Shown here one piece after another: positions 16,127 to 27,043 of a DNA stretch of 64,000 bases. Every line of letters starts with the position of its first letter. The first letter of the stretch is position 1. The notes below the pieces were generated by a model. The model searched no databases. It saw nothing but the letters and a program-made list of their open reading frames with translations, and was not told the DNA's origin. Source of the DNA: Mesorhizobium sp. GTDB taxonomy: Bacteria > Pseudomonadota > Alphaproteobacteria > Rhizobiales > Rhizobiaceae. The position numbers were made by a program, and so were the translations under genes. The stretch is taken from positions 3,430,001 to 3,494,000 of the forward strand of contig NZ_JAMLIG010000001.1 in NCBI RefSeq assembly GCF_023954305.1. Direction: 5' to 3'.

Positions 16127-16161
16127 TAGAGCCATGTTCAATCTGATCGAACACGGCTCTA
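16127..16161. repeat. 35-base palindrome, second copy, TA-flanked
   Basis: Same palindrome as 11740-11774 (arms 16127-16142 and 16146-16161 around CTG) with two mismatched pairs, flanked by TA on both sides. It lies just upstream of the metallo-hydrolase gene, between the terminator at 16070-16099 and its start. Confidence 0.75.
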
Positions 16162-16193
16162 TCCGAAGCGGACAGCAGAGCGCGAGGTATGGA

Positions 16194-16832
16194 ATGGGTC
16201 GATTGAACGCCGGTATCATTCAGGTCACGCCGTTTCAGCAGAACTGCGCCATCCTGTTCGACGACGAGACCAAGGCCGGCGTGGTCGTTGATCCGGGCGG
16301 CGATGTCGACGTGCTGGTCAAGGCGATCGAGGACAACGGCTTCAAGATCGGCGAGATCTGGCTCACCCACGGGCATCTCGATCACGCCGGCGGCGCGATG
16401 GAGCTGAAGGAACGGCTCGGCGTCGAGATCGTCGGGCCTCACATCGCCGATGCGCCGCTGCTCGCCAATATCGAGAAGCAGGCGGCGAGTTTCGGCGTCG
16501 GGGGCATGAACAACTGCACGCCCGACCGCTATCTCGCGGAGGGCGATACCGTCTCCTTCGGCGACCACGTCTTCGAAGTCTTCCACTGTCCCGGCCACGC
16601 TCCGGGCCACGTCGTCTATTTCGACCGCAAGGCGCGCTTCGCGCATGTCGGCGACGTGCTGTTCAACGGCTCTGTCGGCCGGACCGACCTGCCGGGCGGC
16701 GATCATGCCGCACTGATCCGCTCCATCAAGGAAAAGCTCCTGCCGCTCGGCGACGATGTCGGTTTCATCTGCGGGCACGGGCCAGGAAGCCGGTTCGGCG
16801 ACGAACGCCGGTCGAACCCGTTCCTGGCCTGA
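16194..16832 (+). CDS. Metallo-beta-lactamase-fold hydrolase (glyoxalase II-like)
   Basis: 212 residues. The metal-binding signature THGHLDHAGG is at residues 58-67. Further ligands are HCPGHAPGHVVYF, HVGDVLFNGSVGRTDLPGG and FICGHGPGS. This layout matches the YcbL-type glyoxalase II-like hydrolases that cleave S-lactoylglutathione or other thioesters. Substrate unconfirmed. The ATG at 16194 (MGRLNAGIIQVTPF) is typical of the family. The palindrome at 16127-16161 lies 33 bases before the start, within the leader or promoter. Confidence 0.85.
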   Translation: MGRLNAGIIQVTPFQQNCAILFDDETKAGVVVDPGGDVDVLVKAIEDNGFKIGEIWLTHGHLDHAGGAMELKERLGVEIVGPHIADAPLLANIEKQAASFGVGGMNNCTPDRYLAEGDTVSFGDHVFEVFHCPGHAPGHVVYFDRKARFAHVGDVLFNGSVGRTDLPGGDHAALIRSIKEKLLPLGDDVGFICGHGPGSRFGDERRSNPFLA

Positions 16833-16842
16833 GGCGGGGCGG

Positions 16843-17139
16843 CTATCCGCCCTTCGCCGTCTCGACGAGATACTCCCGGTCCGGACGCGGCCGCGGCAGG
16901 CGGTAGGGATTGGACGTATCGGCCTGAGAGCCGTCCTGCGCCGCGATCTGCGCTGCGATGATGGCATTGAGCGTCGCCGCGAGATCGTGGTTCGGTCGCA
17001 ACTCCACCGGCTTGCCGAAGGAGACGGGGCGCGAGGGTGCGGGACGCTCGATCGCTCCGTTGCCGGCGGCGACCGCGGTGGAAACGCCCAATCCCAGCGC
17101 CAGGGCGGCGAAAAGCGACATGCGATACCTAAGGGTCAT
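16843..17139 (-). CDS. Small exported protein, unknown
   Basis: 98 residues with an N-terminal signal (MSLFAALALGLGVSTAVAA, cleavage expected after AVAA). The mature part is short and proline/arginine rich (SNPYRLPRPRPDREYLVE). I took the ATG at 17139 ahead of the signal; a second methionine six codons later would also work. It converges with the metallo-hydrolase gene, 10 bases apart. No family recognised. Confidence 0.55.
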   Translation of the reverse strand: MTLRYRMSLFAALALGLGVSTAVAAGNGAIERPAPSRPVSFGKPVELRPNHDLAATLNAIIAAQIAAQDGSQADTSNPYRLPRPRPDREYLVETAKGG

Positions 17140-17249
17140 ACCAATCTCTCCGCGCGATGCAGCCGATTTCGCTGCACGCACCCCAGATGTCGCATCGTCC
17201 GCCTGAACCGCGGCTGAACGGGCGGTTCAGCCTGCCTTCGTTCGCCGGG

Positions 17250-17465
17250 TCAGCCGACGGTCAGGTTGACCGCTTTCGGACCCTTGCCACGCTTGTCGGG
17301 CTCGGTGTCGAAGGACACTTTCTGACCGTCCTGCAGTCCGTCCAGACCCGAGGCCTGCACGGCGGAAATGTGCACGAAGATGTCCTTGGCCCCGCCGTCA
17401 GGTGTGATGAATCCGAAACCCTTGGCATGGTTGAAGAATTTGACGGTGCCGCTCATCTGGCCCAT
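17250..17465 (-). CDS. cspA: Cold-shock protein (CspA family)
   Basis: 71 residues, a single cold-shock OB-fold that binds single-stranded RNA and DNA. RNP1 is GFGFITPDGG and RNP2 is DIFVHISAVQ. The start ATG at 17465 (MGQMSGTVKFFN) was chosen; the frame is open further but the family starts here. The leader has no gene for 290 bases, room for a cold-responsive 5' untranslated region. A second cold-shock gene lies at 18344-18556 with a secreted protein between them. Confidence 0.92.
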   Translation of the reverse strand: MGQMSGTVKFFNHAKGFGFITPDGGAKDIFVHISAVQASGLDGLQDGQKVSFDTEPDKRGKGPKAVNLTVG

Positions 17466-17720
17466 TGCATGCTCCCTTTTCAGTCGACTGTCTTGCCGCG
17501 CCGGTTGAGGACGCGGGCGCGTTCGGTTGGTCACTGGAGGAGATGCAGTTCACGCAATCGCATCGGGGCCGCCCCCGCGACCCACTCGTTCGGCGATTCG
17601 CCAGCGGAGGCGCGCGCACTCCGCAGGCAAGCAGATACAGTCTCCGGGCCGGCAATTACCCGAAGCCCGAATAGTCAACAAAAACAGGTCTGGAGCAAGC
17701 GAAACTTTCGACGTGGCCCA

Positions 17721-17747
17721 GCCTCCCGGCCCGCGAGCCCGGGAGGC
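17721..17747 (-). terminator. GC-rich hairpin after the secreted repeat protein
   Basis: Nine-base stem GCCTCCCGG (17721-17729) with CCGGGAGGC (17739-17747), loop of nine bases. It lies nine bases beyond the stop of the gene at 17756-18178 on the minus strand. No long T-run follows, so it could be a factor-assisted terminator. Confidence 0.5.
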
Positions 17748-17755
17748 CGAATCCA

Positions 17756-18178
17756 TCAGTCGCAGAAGGTGATCGGGCCCACGGTCACGCAGGCGCCGGG
17801 ACGGAAGGTCTCGGCGCGTCTGAGGATCCGGATGCGACAGCTGTCACCGACATGGCGGTGCATGACGCGACCGCCATATTCGGGCAGATAGTGTCGCCGT
17901 GCGTCCCGGTGACAATCTACCGGCCGGATAGGGTCGGGAATGAAGCCGGGGCCGTCGACGCGCCTTGGCCGGCAGCTGCTGCCGCGATGATAGTGCCAGG
18001 CACGATGGCCCCATTCGGGAACGTAGTGCCGCTCGACGTCGCGATGGCAGCCGCCGACCTTGAGGAGGAGCCCGTCGGACAGGGCAGGGGACTGCGAGAG
18101 CGGGCCGGCGGCCGCCGGCAGGGAAATCGTCGACGCGGCCGAAAGCGCGAGCGCCGCAATGAACCTCTTTATGCGCAT
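17756..18178 (-). CDS. Exported protein with an internal duplication
   Basis: 140 residues. Signal peptide MRIKRFIAALALSAASTISL, cleavage expected near residue 24. The mature protein contains two copies of a motif of about 27 residues: CHRDVERHYVPEWGHRAWHY then SCR, and CHRDARRHYLPEYGGRVMHR then SCR. Each repeat has two cysteines, likely one disulfide each, and many histidines and arginines. The C-terminal end has another cysteine pair. It may bind metal or polyanion in the periplasm. No named family recognised. It sits between two cold-shock genes on the same strand. Confidence 0.7.
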   Translation of the reverse strand: MRIKRFIAALALSAASTISLPAAAGPLSQSPALSDGLLLKVGGCHRDVERHYVPEWGHRAWHYHRGSSCRPRRVDGPGFIPDPIRPVDCHRDARRHYLPEYGGRVMHRHVGDSCRIRILRRAETFRPGACVTVGPITFCD

Positions 18179-18280
18179 GATGACCCTCCAGTCTTCCGGT
18201 CACTGCCGGTTGATGAATGATCGCACGAAAGACGGTCACGGCATAGCAGGCACGGAGTAACGGTTAAGCAACCGCAAATG

Positions 18281-18309
18281 CCAAAAGCGCGGCGTTGGTG
18301 ACGCCGCGC
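18281..18309 (-). terminator. Rho-independent terminator after cold-shock gene
   Basis: Read on the minus strand: nine-base stem (18309-18301 with 18295-18287), five-base loop, then TTTT at 18286-18283. It ends the transcript of the cold-shock gene 18344-18556. Confidence 0.65.
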
Positions 18310-18343
18310 CTGGTTTTCCCGAAATCGATCCGACGTGGGCGGA

Positions 18344-18556
18344 TCAGGCCGGGCGGAGGTTGACCGCCTTCGGGCCCTTGCCCATGCGGTCCGGCTCGAC
18401 GTCGAAGGAAACCTTCTGTCCGTCGACGAGCGTGCGCATGCCCGACTTCTCGATCGCCGAGATGTGCACGAAGACGTCCTTCGCGCCACCTTCCGGCGTG
18501 ATGAAGCCGAAGCCCTTGGTTGCATTGAAGAATTTAACGGTGCCGGTCTGCGACAA
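18344..18556 (-). CDS. Cold-shock protein (CspA family), TTG start
   Basis: 70 residues, single cold-shock domain with RNP1 GFGFITPEGG and RNP2 DVFVHISAIE. There is no ATG at the expected site. The start is a TTG at 18556, well placed after the strong ribosome site AAAAGGAGATT. A rare start codon may keep expression low or regulated. It is about 70 percent identical by eye to the other cold-shock protein at 17250-17465. Confidence 0.9.
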   Translation of the reverse strand: MSQTGTVKFFNATKGFGFITPEGGAKDVFVHISAIEKSGMRTLVDGQKVSFDVEPDRMGKGPKAVNLRPA

Positions 18557-18751
18557 TGGGGAATCTCCTTTTCCCGTGGGTCATAAGCGTCTGCGCGGCG
18601 TGCACAGGGTCGCGGCGTCGGATCGTCACGATGTCGGGGAAAGGTGGTCCAAAACTCATCCAGTCTCCGGGTCAGTCAGTGCCCGAACATCTCAACCTAT
18701 GGCAGAAGGCTGGCCGATTGACAAGATGTCGCGGCCCTGCAACGCGCCGAC

Positions 18752-19951
18752 TCATTCGCCGCGCCGGTGGAATAGGCAGATACGGTTGGTATTGGTGCCG
18801 CCCGCGTTGTTGCCGACCCCCCAGCAGTTCGCAGTCTTGGTGAAGGTTTGGTCGTTGACGATGACGCCGACGAGATCCAGCGGCAGACCGTTCGCGGCTT
18901 CTGCGACATGCCGCTCGAGCAGCACTTTGCCGCCGCGCACTTCGCCAACTTCGAAGGCGACATGCCCGCCCGGGCGCACGACGCGGGCCAGTTCCTCGAG
19001 CACCGTGCGGACGAAGCCGGTCCATTCCGGCACCGTCCTGTGATGATCGATGGCCACCGCCTTCGGATCTATCCCCGCGAACCAGCAGCGCAGCCAGTTG
19101 TCGCCGGCGTAGTCGACGATATCGAGGAAAGGGGGAGAGGTGACGCAGAGCGCGACGGAGGCGTCGGCAAGGGCGGGCGTGTGCGAAGCCCGACCGGTCA
19201 TGAGGAGCGGAGACTCCATCGGGCGTGGAACGGCGCCGGCAAGCAGGCGCGCCGATTTGCGCAGAATGATCGCGGCGACATCGCGCCGCGGCGGCGTCTG
19301 GCCCCGCCGGGCGTTGATCCTGCGCTGGGAGGCGAGCGAAACGGCCTGGTTGGGCGGGAGCGTGTAGACGGAGAAGAAGCCGGGCGAGTGTCCGGTCAGC
19401 CGATTGAGCGCAACCATGCGGATCCACCTTTCCGCTGGCGTCAACCGGTCGGCCCGCGCCAGCATCCAGGCGCGCAGCGCCGCGATCTGACGCAGCGTGT
19501 CGGGGTGATAGAAGGCGAGCAGATCCGGATCGGATTCCGCCCCGGCTTCGAGGTCAATTGCCGCGAGCGCAGTCCGGACATCGTCGAGTGTCGGCGGGGC
19601 AAGGCGCGGGCCGACGAGCATCGCGGAGAGCGGGTTCACATCGTTGCCGGCGGCGCGGCGGCCGAGCAGAGCGGCTTCCAGCGGCGTCGTGCCGCGTCCC
19701 ATGAACGGGTCGTAGACGAGGTCGCCGGGCTCCGTCAGCCGCTCGATGAAGAAGCGCGGCAGTTCCGCCTTGAAGCAGGCACGATAGGAAATCTCGTGCA
19801 GGCTGGACGACTGGCGCTGCCGCGCGGTCCAGAACTCGTTGACGAAATAGGTGAGACCGTCGCGCGCGACGATCTCCGTCGGGCGGCCGAAACCCGAGAA
19901 TGCCGCCAGGGAGGCGGTGATCGCGGGGGCGAGTTTCGGGTGCGCGGTCAT
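18752..19951 (-). CDS. Orphan DNA methyltransferase (N4/N6 type)
   Basis: 399 residues. It carries a SAM-binding motif DPFMGRGTT at residues 81-89 and the catalytic motif TSPPF at residues 271-275. It probably methylates cytosine-N4 or adenine-N6 in DNA. In the common beta-class order the SPPY-type motif comes before the DPF-G-GTT motif; here it follows it by 180 residues. No restriction endonuclease gene is adjacent, so it is an orphan. The ATG at 19951 (MTAHPKLAPAITASLA) was chosen over an upstream ATG at 19993 that lacks a better context. Target sequence unknown. Confidence 0.8.
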   Translation of the reverse strand: MTAHPKLAPAITASLAAFSGFGRPTEIVARDGLTYFVNEFWTARQRQSSSLHEISYRACFKAELPRFFIERLTEPGDLVYDPFMGRGTTPLEAALLGRRAAGNDVNPLSAMLVGPRLAPPTLDDVRTALAAIDLEAGAESDPDLLAFYHPDTLRQIAALRAWMLARADRLTPAERWIRMVALNRLTGHSPGFFSVYTLPPNQAVSLASQRRINARRGQTPPRRDVAAIILRKSARLLAGAVPRPMESPLLMTGRASHTPALADASVALCVTSPPFLDIVDYAGDNWLRCWFAGIDPKAVAIDHHRTVPEWTGFVRTVLEELARVVRPGGHVAFEVGEVRGGKVLLERHVAEAANGLPLDLVGVIVNDQTFTKTANCWGVGNNAGGTNTNRICLFHRRGE

Positions 19952-19996
19952 TGCGCGGAACGGTAGTCGCTCACGCACGATTCGGCGAGGCACGAA

Positions 19997-20683
19997 CTAT
20001 TTCGTCGCCAGCCAGATGATATGGCGCGCACCCTTCTTGCCGCGATGCGCGCGCACCATGACCTCCTCGACCGCGAAGCCGGCGTCGCGCAGGCGCCTCG
20101 AAAAGGCGCGGTCGGGCCCCTGAGACCACACCGCCATCACGCCGCCCGGCGTCAGCCCCGCCCGCGCCGCGGCGAGGCCAGCGTGGTCGTAGAGCCTGTC
20201 GTTGGCGCGACGGGTAAGCCCTTCCGGGCCGTTGTCGACATCGAGCAGGATGGCGTCCCAGAGCGGCGTCGGACCGCCGGCGGAGGATGTGCGGATCAGG
20301 GCGGCGACGTCGGCGACCGCCACCGTCACGCGCGGATCGTCGAGGCAGCCGGCGAACAGGTCGGACATCGTTCCGCGCGCCCAGTCGACGACTTCGGGCA
20401 CAAGCTCGGCCACCGTGATGCGCGCCTCCGCTCCGAAGGCCGCGAGCGCGGCGCGCAAGGTGAAGCCCATGCCGAGCCCGCCGATGAGAACGGACGGCGC
20501 CCTGCGCCCGGCGAGACGTTGCGCCACGAGGGTGGCGAGCGCCTCCTCGGACCCGGAGAGCCGCGAATTCATCAGTTCGATCGTTCCCGACATGATCGAG
20601 AACTCGGCGCCGCGGCGCTTCAACCGCAGTTCGCCGCCGCCGTCGGGCATGGCGGCGGTCGCGAGATGCACCCAAGGGATCAT
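19997..20683 (-). CDS. Spermidine synthase-like methyltransferase-fold protein
   Basis: 228 residues with the spermine/spermidine-synthase fold: VLIGGLGMGFTLRAALA as the nucleotide-binding loop, RITVAELVPEVVDWARG, and WDAILLDVDNGPEGLTRR. True polyamine synthases carry acidic residues for aminopropyl transfer; these are not all evident, so it may use another substrate. It lies 45 bases upstream of the DNA methyltransferase on the same strand. Confidence 0.75.
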   Translation of the reverse strand: MIPWVHLATAAMPDGGGELRLKRRGAEFSIMSGTIELMNSRLSGSEEALATLVAQRLAGRRAPSVLIGGLGMGFTLRAALAAFGAEARITVAELVPEVVDWARGTMSDLFAGCLDDPRVTVAVADVAALIRTSSAGGPTPLWDAILLDVDNGPEGLTRRANDRLYDHAGLAAARAGLTPGGVMAVWSQGPDRAFSRRLRDAGFAVEEVMVRAHRGKKGARHIIWLATK

Positions 20684-20759
20684 CGGAGAGCCAAGTGCGC
20701 TTGAGGGGTCATGGCGGCCGGTTCCGAGGGGCAGCGAGAGGAGGCATCTCCTACCGCCG

Positions 20760-21359
20760 TCACCTCCCGTTGACCAGCGCCAGGATCAGTTGGTGGACGT
20801 TTCCGCCTTTCGCCATCTCGGCCTCTTCGAAAGAACGGTTCCTCGCCTTGTAGGCGAGACCGGCGTCGAGAATCGGTTTCTTCACCTGTTCCTTGATCTT
20901 GCGGCAGCCCGGATCGTTCTCGACCACCATGCCGACGGTCGTGTCCAGAATATCCTGCGTCATCTGGCGCACGTAGTCGCCGTGCACTTTTTCATGCGCG
21001 CGGATGCCGTCCGCGAAGGCCTTCCACAAGGTCTCCGTCGCCGTCGGCAGCCTCGAGGACGGCTTGGGCAGCGTGTAAGTAATGGTCAGAAACGGAATCG
21101 CCGAGACGAGCCGGCACGCCGTGCCCTCCGGAACGTAGTTGCGGCGCCATCGGAGATCGTAGTTCGTCACCGCGATCGTGCGCGTCGGGCCGATCTTCGG
21201 TCCGTTCTCGCCGATCGAGGCGTAGAGTTCCGGACCGGTCGCGCCGGAGACGGCGTAGGTCTTCACCACCTCCTTCGCCTGCCAGTCCTGTGCGGAAGCT
21301 GCGGCCGGGATCAGGATAAGCGTAGCGGCGAAAAGCCAATTTCGAAGAGCCAATGTCAT
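20760..21359 (-). CDS. DUF922-type putative Zn-dependent protease, exported
   Basis: 199 residues. Signal peptide MTLALRNWLFAATLILIPAA ending near ASA-Q. Family features are the N-terminal KTYAVSGATGPELYASIGENGP and the zinc motif HEKVH at residues 122-126, followed by EHD-like VENDPGCRKI. Such proteins are annotated as periplasmic zinc proteases of unknown substrate. The start overlaps the YdeI-family gene stop (ATGA), so the two are coupled. Confidence 0.8.
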   Translation of the reverse strand: MTLALRNWLFAATLILIPAAASAQDWQAKEVVKTYAVSGATGPELYASIGENGPKIGPTRTIAVTNYDLRWRRNYVPEGTACRLVSAIPFLTITYTLPKPSSRLPTATETLWKAFADGIRAHEKVHGDYVRQMTQDILDTTVGMVVENDPGCRKIKEQVKKPILDAGLAYKARNRSFEEAEMAKGGNVHQLILALVNGR

Positions 21360-21955
21360 GACTTGCCCTGCGGATAAATCGTCTCGCCACGCGCGAGCAT
21401 CTCGACGAAGGCGGCGATGCGCTTCTGGCGGGCTGCGTCGGTCTTGATGTTGTGCAGTCGGAAGGCGAGCGCAAAGCGGTTCTGGGCGGAGAGTTTTGCC
21501 AGCGTAGCCTTGGCGTCCGGCTCGGCATCGATGGCCGCCAAGAGGTCGGGCGGAATCGTCATGTCCTTCGAGCCGCCATAGGCGCGGTCCCAGCGGCCGT
21601 CGGCCTTCGCCGCCTCGACATGCTTGAGCCCGTGTTCGGTCATCCGGCCTTCTTCGACGAGGCGGGCGACGTTGTCGACATTGATCCTGCTCCAGATGCT
21701 CTTGCGGCCGCGCGGCGTGTAGCGCTGGAGATAGCTCGTCTCGTCCAGACCCTTGCGGATGGCGTCGATCCAGCCCCAGCACAGGCAGACGTCGATCGCC
21801 TCTTTCGGCTGGATCGACGGGACGCCCGAGGCAACCTTGAAGATGCGGATCCAGACCTCGTCAGCGCGATCATGGTTCTCACCGAGCCAGGCATAGAAGG
21901 CGTCGGCGCTAGCGAACTCTCGGATTTTTTCGGGGTCGACGTGGAAAGAGGCCAT
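21356..21955 (-). CDS. YdeI/OmpD-associated-family protein
   Basis: 199 residues. It has the N-terminal domain of YdeI-family proteins: FYAWLGENHDRADEVWIRIF, then EAIDVCLCWGWIDAIRKGLD, and the C-terminal domain with RWDRAYGGSKDMTIPPDLLA. Members are small cytosolic proteins; YdeI of Enterobacteria relates to envelope stress or peptide resistance, but no biochemical function is settled. It overlaps the DUF922 gene by four bases. Confidence 0.82.
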   Translation of the reverse strand: MASFHVDPEKIREFASADAFYAWLGENHDRADEVWIRIFKVASGVPSIQPKEAIDVCLCWGWIDAIRKGLDETSYLQRYTPRGRKSIWSRINVDNVARLVEEGRMTEHGLKHVEAAKADGRWDRAYGGSKDMTIPPDLLAAIDAEPDAKATLAKLSAQNRFALAFRLHNIKTDAARQKRIAAFVEMLARGETIYPQGKS

Positions 21956-21987
21956 GGCGAAAGCATTGCTGCGGGGTTGGTGTCAGG

Positions 21988-22242
21988 TCAGCGGATCAAG
22001 CGATCATACTCGCCATGTTCGCCGATCCAGAACCAAATCAGGTCGTCGCCGTCACGGACTGCCAGTGTCCGATGCGACAGTCCGATGCGAGCCGACCAAA
22101 AGCGATTAACGCGCTTGAAGCCAAGGGAGGCGTGATGCGGGTTGGATTTCAACAGTTCGAAATTCCTATCCGCCAATTGCTGCACCTCGCGCGGGAGCCG
22201 ATCGTAGGCCGCCCAGAATTTCGGGTTCGCGTGATGGTTCAA
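21988..22242 (-). CDS. RelE/ParE-like toxin
   Basis: 84 residues, short and basic, with the ParE/RelE pattern FWAAYDRLPREVQQLADRNF, then GFKRVNRFWSARIGLSHRTL, and IWFWIGEHGEYDRLIR at the end. Toxins of this fold cleave ribosome-bound mRNA or poison gyrase. It follows and overlaps the antitoxin by four bases (ATGA). Activity and target not shown by sequence. Confidence 0.78.
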   Translation of the reverse strand: MNHHANPKFWAAYDRLPREVQQLADRNFELLKSNPHHASLGFKRVNRFWSARIGLSHRTLAVRDGDDLIWFWIGEHGEYDRLIR

Positions 22243-22439
22243 AGAGGCGTCGTACGACCGGCCCGGAAGTCGGCCAACGCTTCCTCTGCGAGCTTATCCA
22301 GCTTGCCGGCCTCCGAGTCTTCCTCGATCTGGCGGTCCCAGCGCTGCCAGCGAAGCTCTTCGAACCATGCGGCAAACGCCTTCATTTCCTCGTCCGACAA
22401 GGCTTCGACGGATTTCTCGATCTGCTGCAGCTTCGTCAT
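22239..22439 (-). CDS. Antitoxin partner of the RelE/ParE-like toxin
   Basis: 66 residues, acidic and helical (SDEEMKAFAAWFEELRWQRW, DSEAGKLDKLAEEALADF), ending GRTTPL. This composition and length match addiction-module antitoxins. Translation is coupled to the toxin through an ATGA overlap, antitoxin first, as is typical. Confidence 0.75.
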   Translation of the reverse strand: MTKLQQIEKSVEALSDEEMKAFAAWFEELRWQRWDRQIEEDSEAGKLDKLAEEALADFRAGRTTPL

Positions 22440-22486
22440 AACCTTAATCTAGCAGCGCGCGGAACGCTTTGGAAGTTGCCGGCGCC

Positions 22487-25474
<2,988 letters not shown>

Positions 25475-25601
25475 CCGCAGAATATGGGCGGAGTCCGGCG
25501 CGAAGGAAAGGGCGACGGCGAAGCGAGATGCGAGCCGAGGGCCGCTCCTGACAGAAGGTTGTCAGCAGGGCGGCGCTATCTGAAGCCATCAGGAGGGCGC
25601 G

Positions 25602-26243
25602 ATGACAGTTCTCGAACTACGTCAGTACACGATGGTGCCGGACCGGCGTGCAGATTTCGTGGATCTCTTCGACCGCGAATTTGTCGAAACGCAGGAGGCG
25701 CTTGGGGTGGAGGTGGTCGGCCAGTTCATCGATCTCGACCGGCCCGACCGCTACGTCTGGATCCGGCGCTTTCCCGACATGGATGCGCGGAGAGCTGCGC
25801 TCGACCGCTTCTATTCCGGTCCGGTCTGGGCCAAGCACGGCGGCGTTGCCAATCCGATGATGACGGAATGGCACGATGTGCTGCTGCTCAAGCCGGCGGT
25901 GGAGGGGCGCGATCTTGCGGTGAACGCGGCGGATCGTCCGCCGCCGGGGCGGAAGGGTCCGGCGGCGAGGCCACTCGCGATCCTCATCTGGGAGATAGCC
26001 TCTGACCGGCTCGCAGACGTCGCCGCGACAGTCGCGGCGACGTTCCCGGCCGCCCGTGGGCTCTATGTCACGGAGCCGTCGCCGAACACCTATCCCCGCC
26101 TGCCGATCCGCGAGGATGCAAGCGTCGTCGTGGCTGTCCTCGACGGTGATGCACCTGCGGACGGCACGGTCCTTGCCGGCCGTGCTCCCGCGCAGGTGCT
26201 TCGCCTCGCGCCGACGCCACGCTCCGCATTGCGCGGAGCGTGA
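25602..26243 (+). CDS. NIPSNAP-family protein
   Basis: 213 residues. The N-terminal half (1-105) has the NIPSNAP alpha-beta-barrel fold: VLELRQYTMVPDRRADFVDL and FSGPVWAKHG-like FYSGPVWAKHGGVANPMMTE. The second half is less conserved and may be a degenerate repeat. NIPSNAP proteins are small, of uncertain function, and may sense metabolites. AGGAGGGCGCG precedes the start. It stands alone, divergent from uvrB. Confidence 0.75.
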   Translation: MTVLELRQYTMVPDRRADFVDLFDREFVETQEALGVEVVGQFIDLDRPDRYVWIRRFPDMDARRAALDRFYSGPVWAKHGGVANPMMTEWHDVLLLKPAVEGRDLAVNAADRPPPGRKGPAARPLAILIWEIASDRLADVAATVAATFPAARGLYVTEPSPNTYPRLPIREDASVVVAVLDGDAPADGTVLAGRAPAQVLRLAPTPRSALRGA

Positions 26244-26262
26244 GTGCCGTCGCGTATACCGG

Positions 26263-26892
26263 TCAGTTCGCCGCGAAGCAGTAGAACAGGCCGGCGCCGC
26301 CGGTGCCCTTCAGCGCCTCCTGGCCGCAGCCGCCGCGCGAGGGATGCGCCGCATTCCATGAGGTCGCGGTCGGCAGCGTGTCCGGCCCCATGCGATCGTG
26401 ATGTCCGACCATCGCGGCACCCTCCGCGCCGCTGCTTGTCCAGTTCGAGCAGGTGTTGGTGCCGTCCACCGTGCCGTCGGCCTTGGTGCCGGTCAGGATG
26501 TCGTGCTCGTTGGGCTGGTCGCCGCGGCCCTTCACCACCTCGCCCTTCTCGGTCAGCCCGGTCTCCTTGTTGATGCCGTTGGCGTCGCTGTGCAGCGAGG
26601 CGATGTCGTCGGCGATCTTCACGCCCTTGGCATTGAACCACGGGCCGGAGCCGATGCGGTCCTTCGCGTTCGCCTGGTCGGTCGAAAGGTAGGCGCGCCA
26701 GGTCTTGCCCGACACGCCTGCCGCCTCGGCCAGCTTTGCGCAATGCGCATCAGCTCCTTCCAGGCCGCCGAGATCCGCACCCTTGCCGCTGCCGGCGCTG
26801 GTGATAAAGAAGCTCATGGATGTGTCTTGCGCGTGAGCGGGCACGAGTGTGGCTCCGGCCAACGCGGCCGCAACGATCAGCAGTCGTTTCAT
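26263..26892 (-). CDS. Exported lectin-like protein (collagenase/endostatin-like fold)
   Basis: 209 residues. Signal peptide MKRLLIVAAALAGATLVPAH, then mature sequence starting near QDTSMSFFITSAGSGKGADL. The mature part has the C-type-lectin-like repeated glycine-aspartate pattern (AKDRIGSGPWFNAKGVKIAD) and conserved cysteines and tryptophan near the C terminus. It is annotated as lectin-like in related genomes; ligand unknown. The ATG at 26892 begins the signal; upstream codons were excluded. Confidence 0.6.
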   Translation of the reverse strand: MKRLLIVAAALAGATLVPAHAQDTSMSFFITSAGSGKGADLGGLEGADAHCAKLAEAAGVSGKTWRAYLSTDQANAKDRIGSGPWFNAKGVKIADDIASLHSDANGINKETGLTEKGEVVKGRGDQPNEHDILTGTKADGTVDGTNTCSNWTSSGAEGAAMVGHHDRMGPDTLPTATSWNAAHPSRGGCGQEALKGTGGAGLFYCFAAN

Positions 26893-27043
26893 GGGTTTCC
26901 TCCTCGGTAGGTTCTTCAGGGGCGCCAAAATCTAGCGGCACCGCGAGTACAAACGCATACCAGGCGGAAACTAGTCGGGACCGACGGGGCAAAAAGGCTG
27001 CGGTGCGCACAACTTGTCGTGAGCTTCGCTTGAGCGGTCCATC

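Noticed and set aside
17550..17756. A 68-codon minus-strand frame between the cold-shock gene and the secreted protein
   Set aside because: No ribosome site, and it overlaps the hairpin terminator at 17721-17747; likely non-coding leader.
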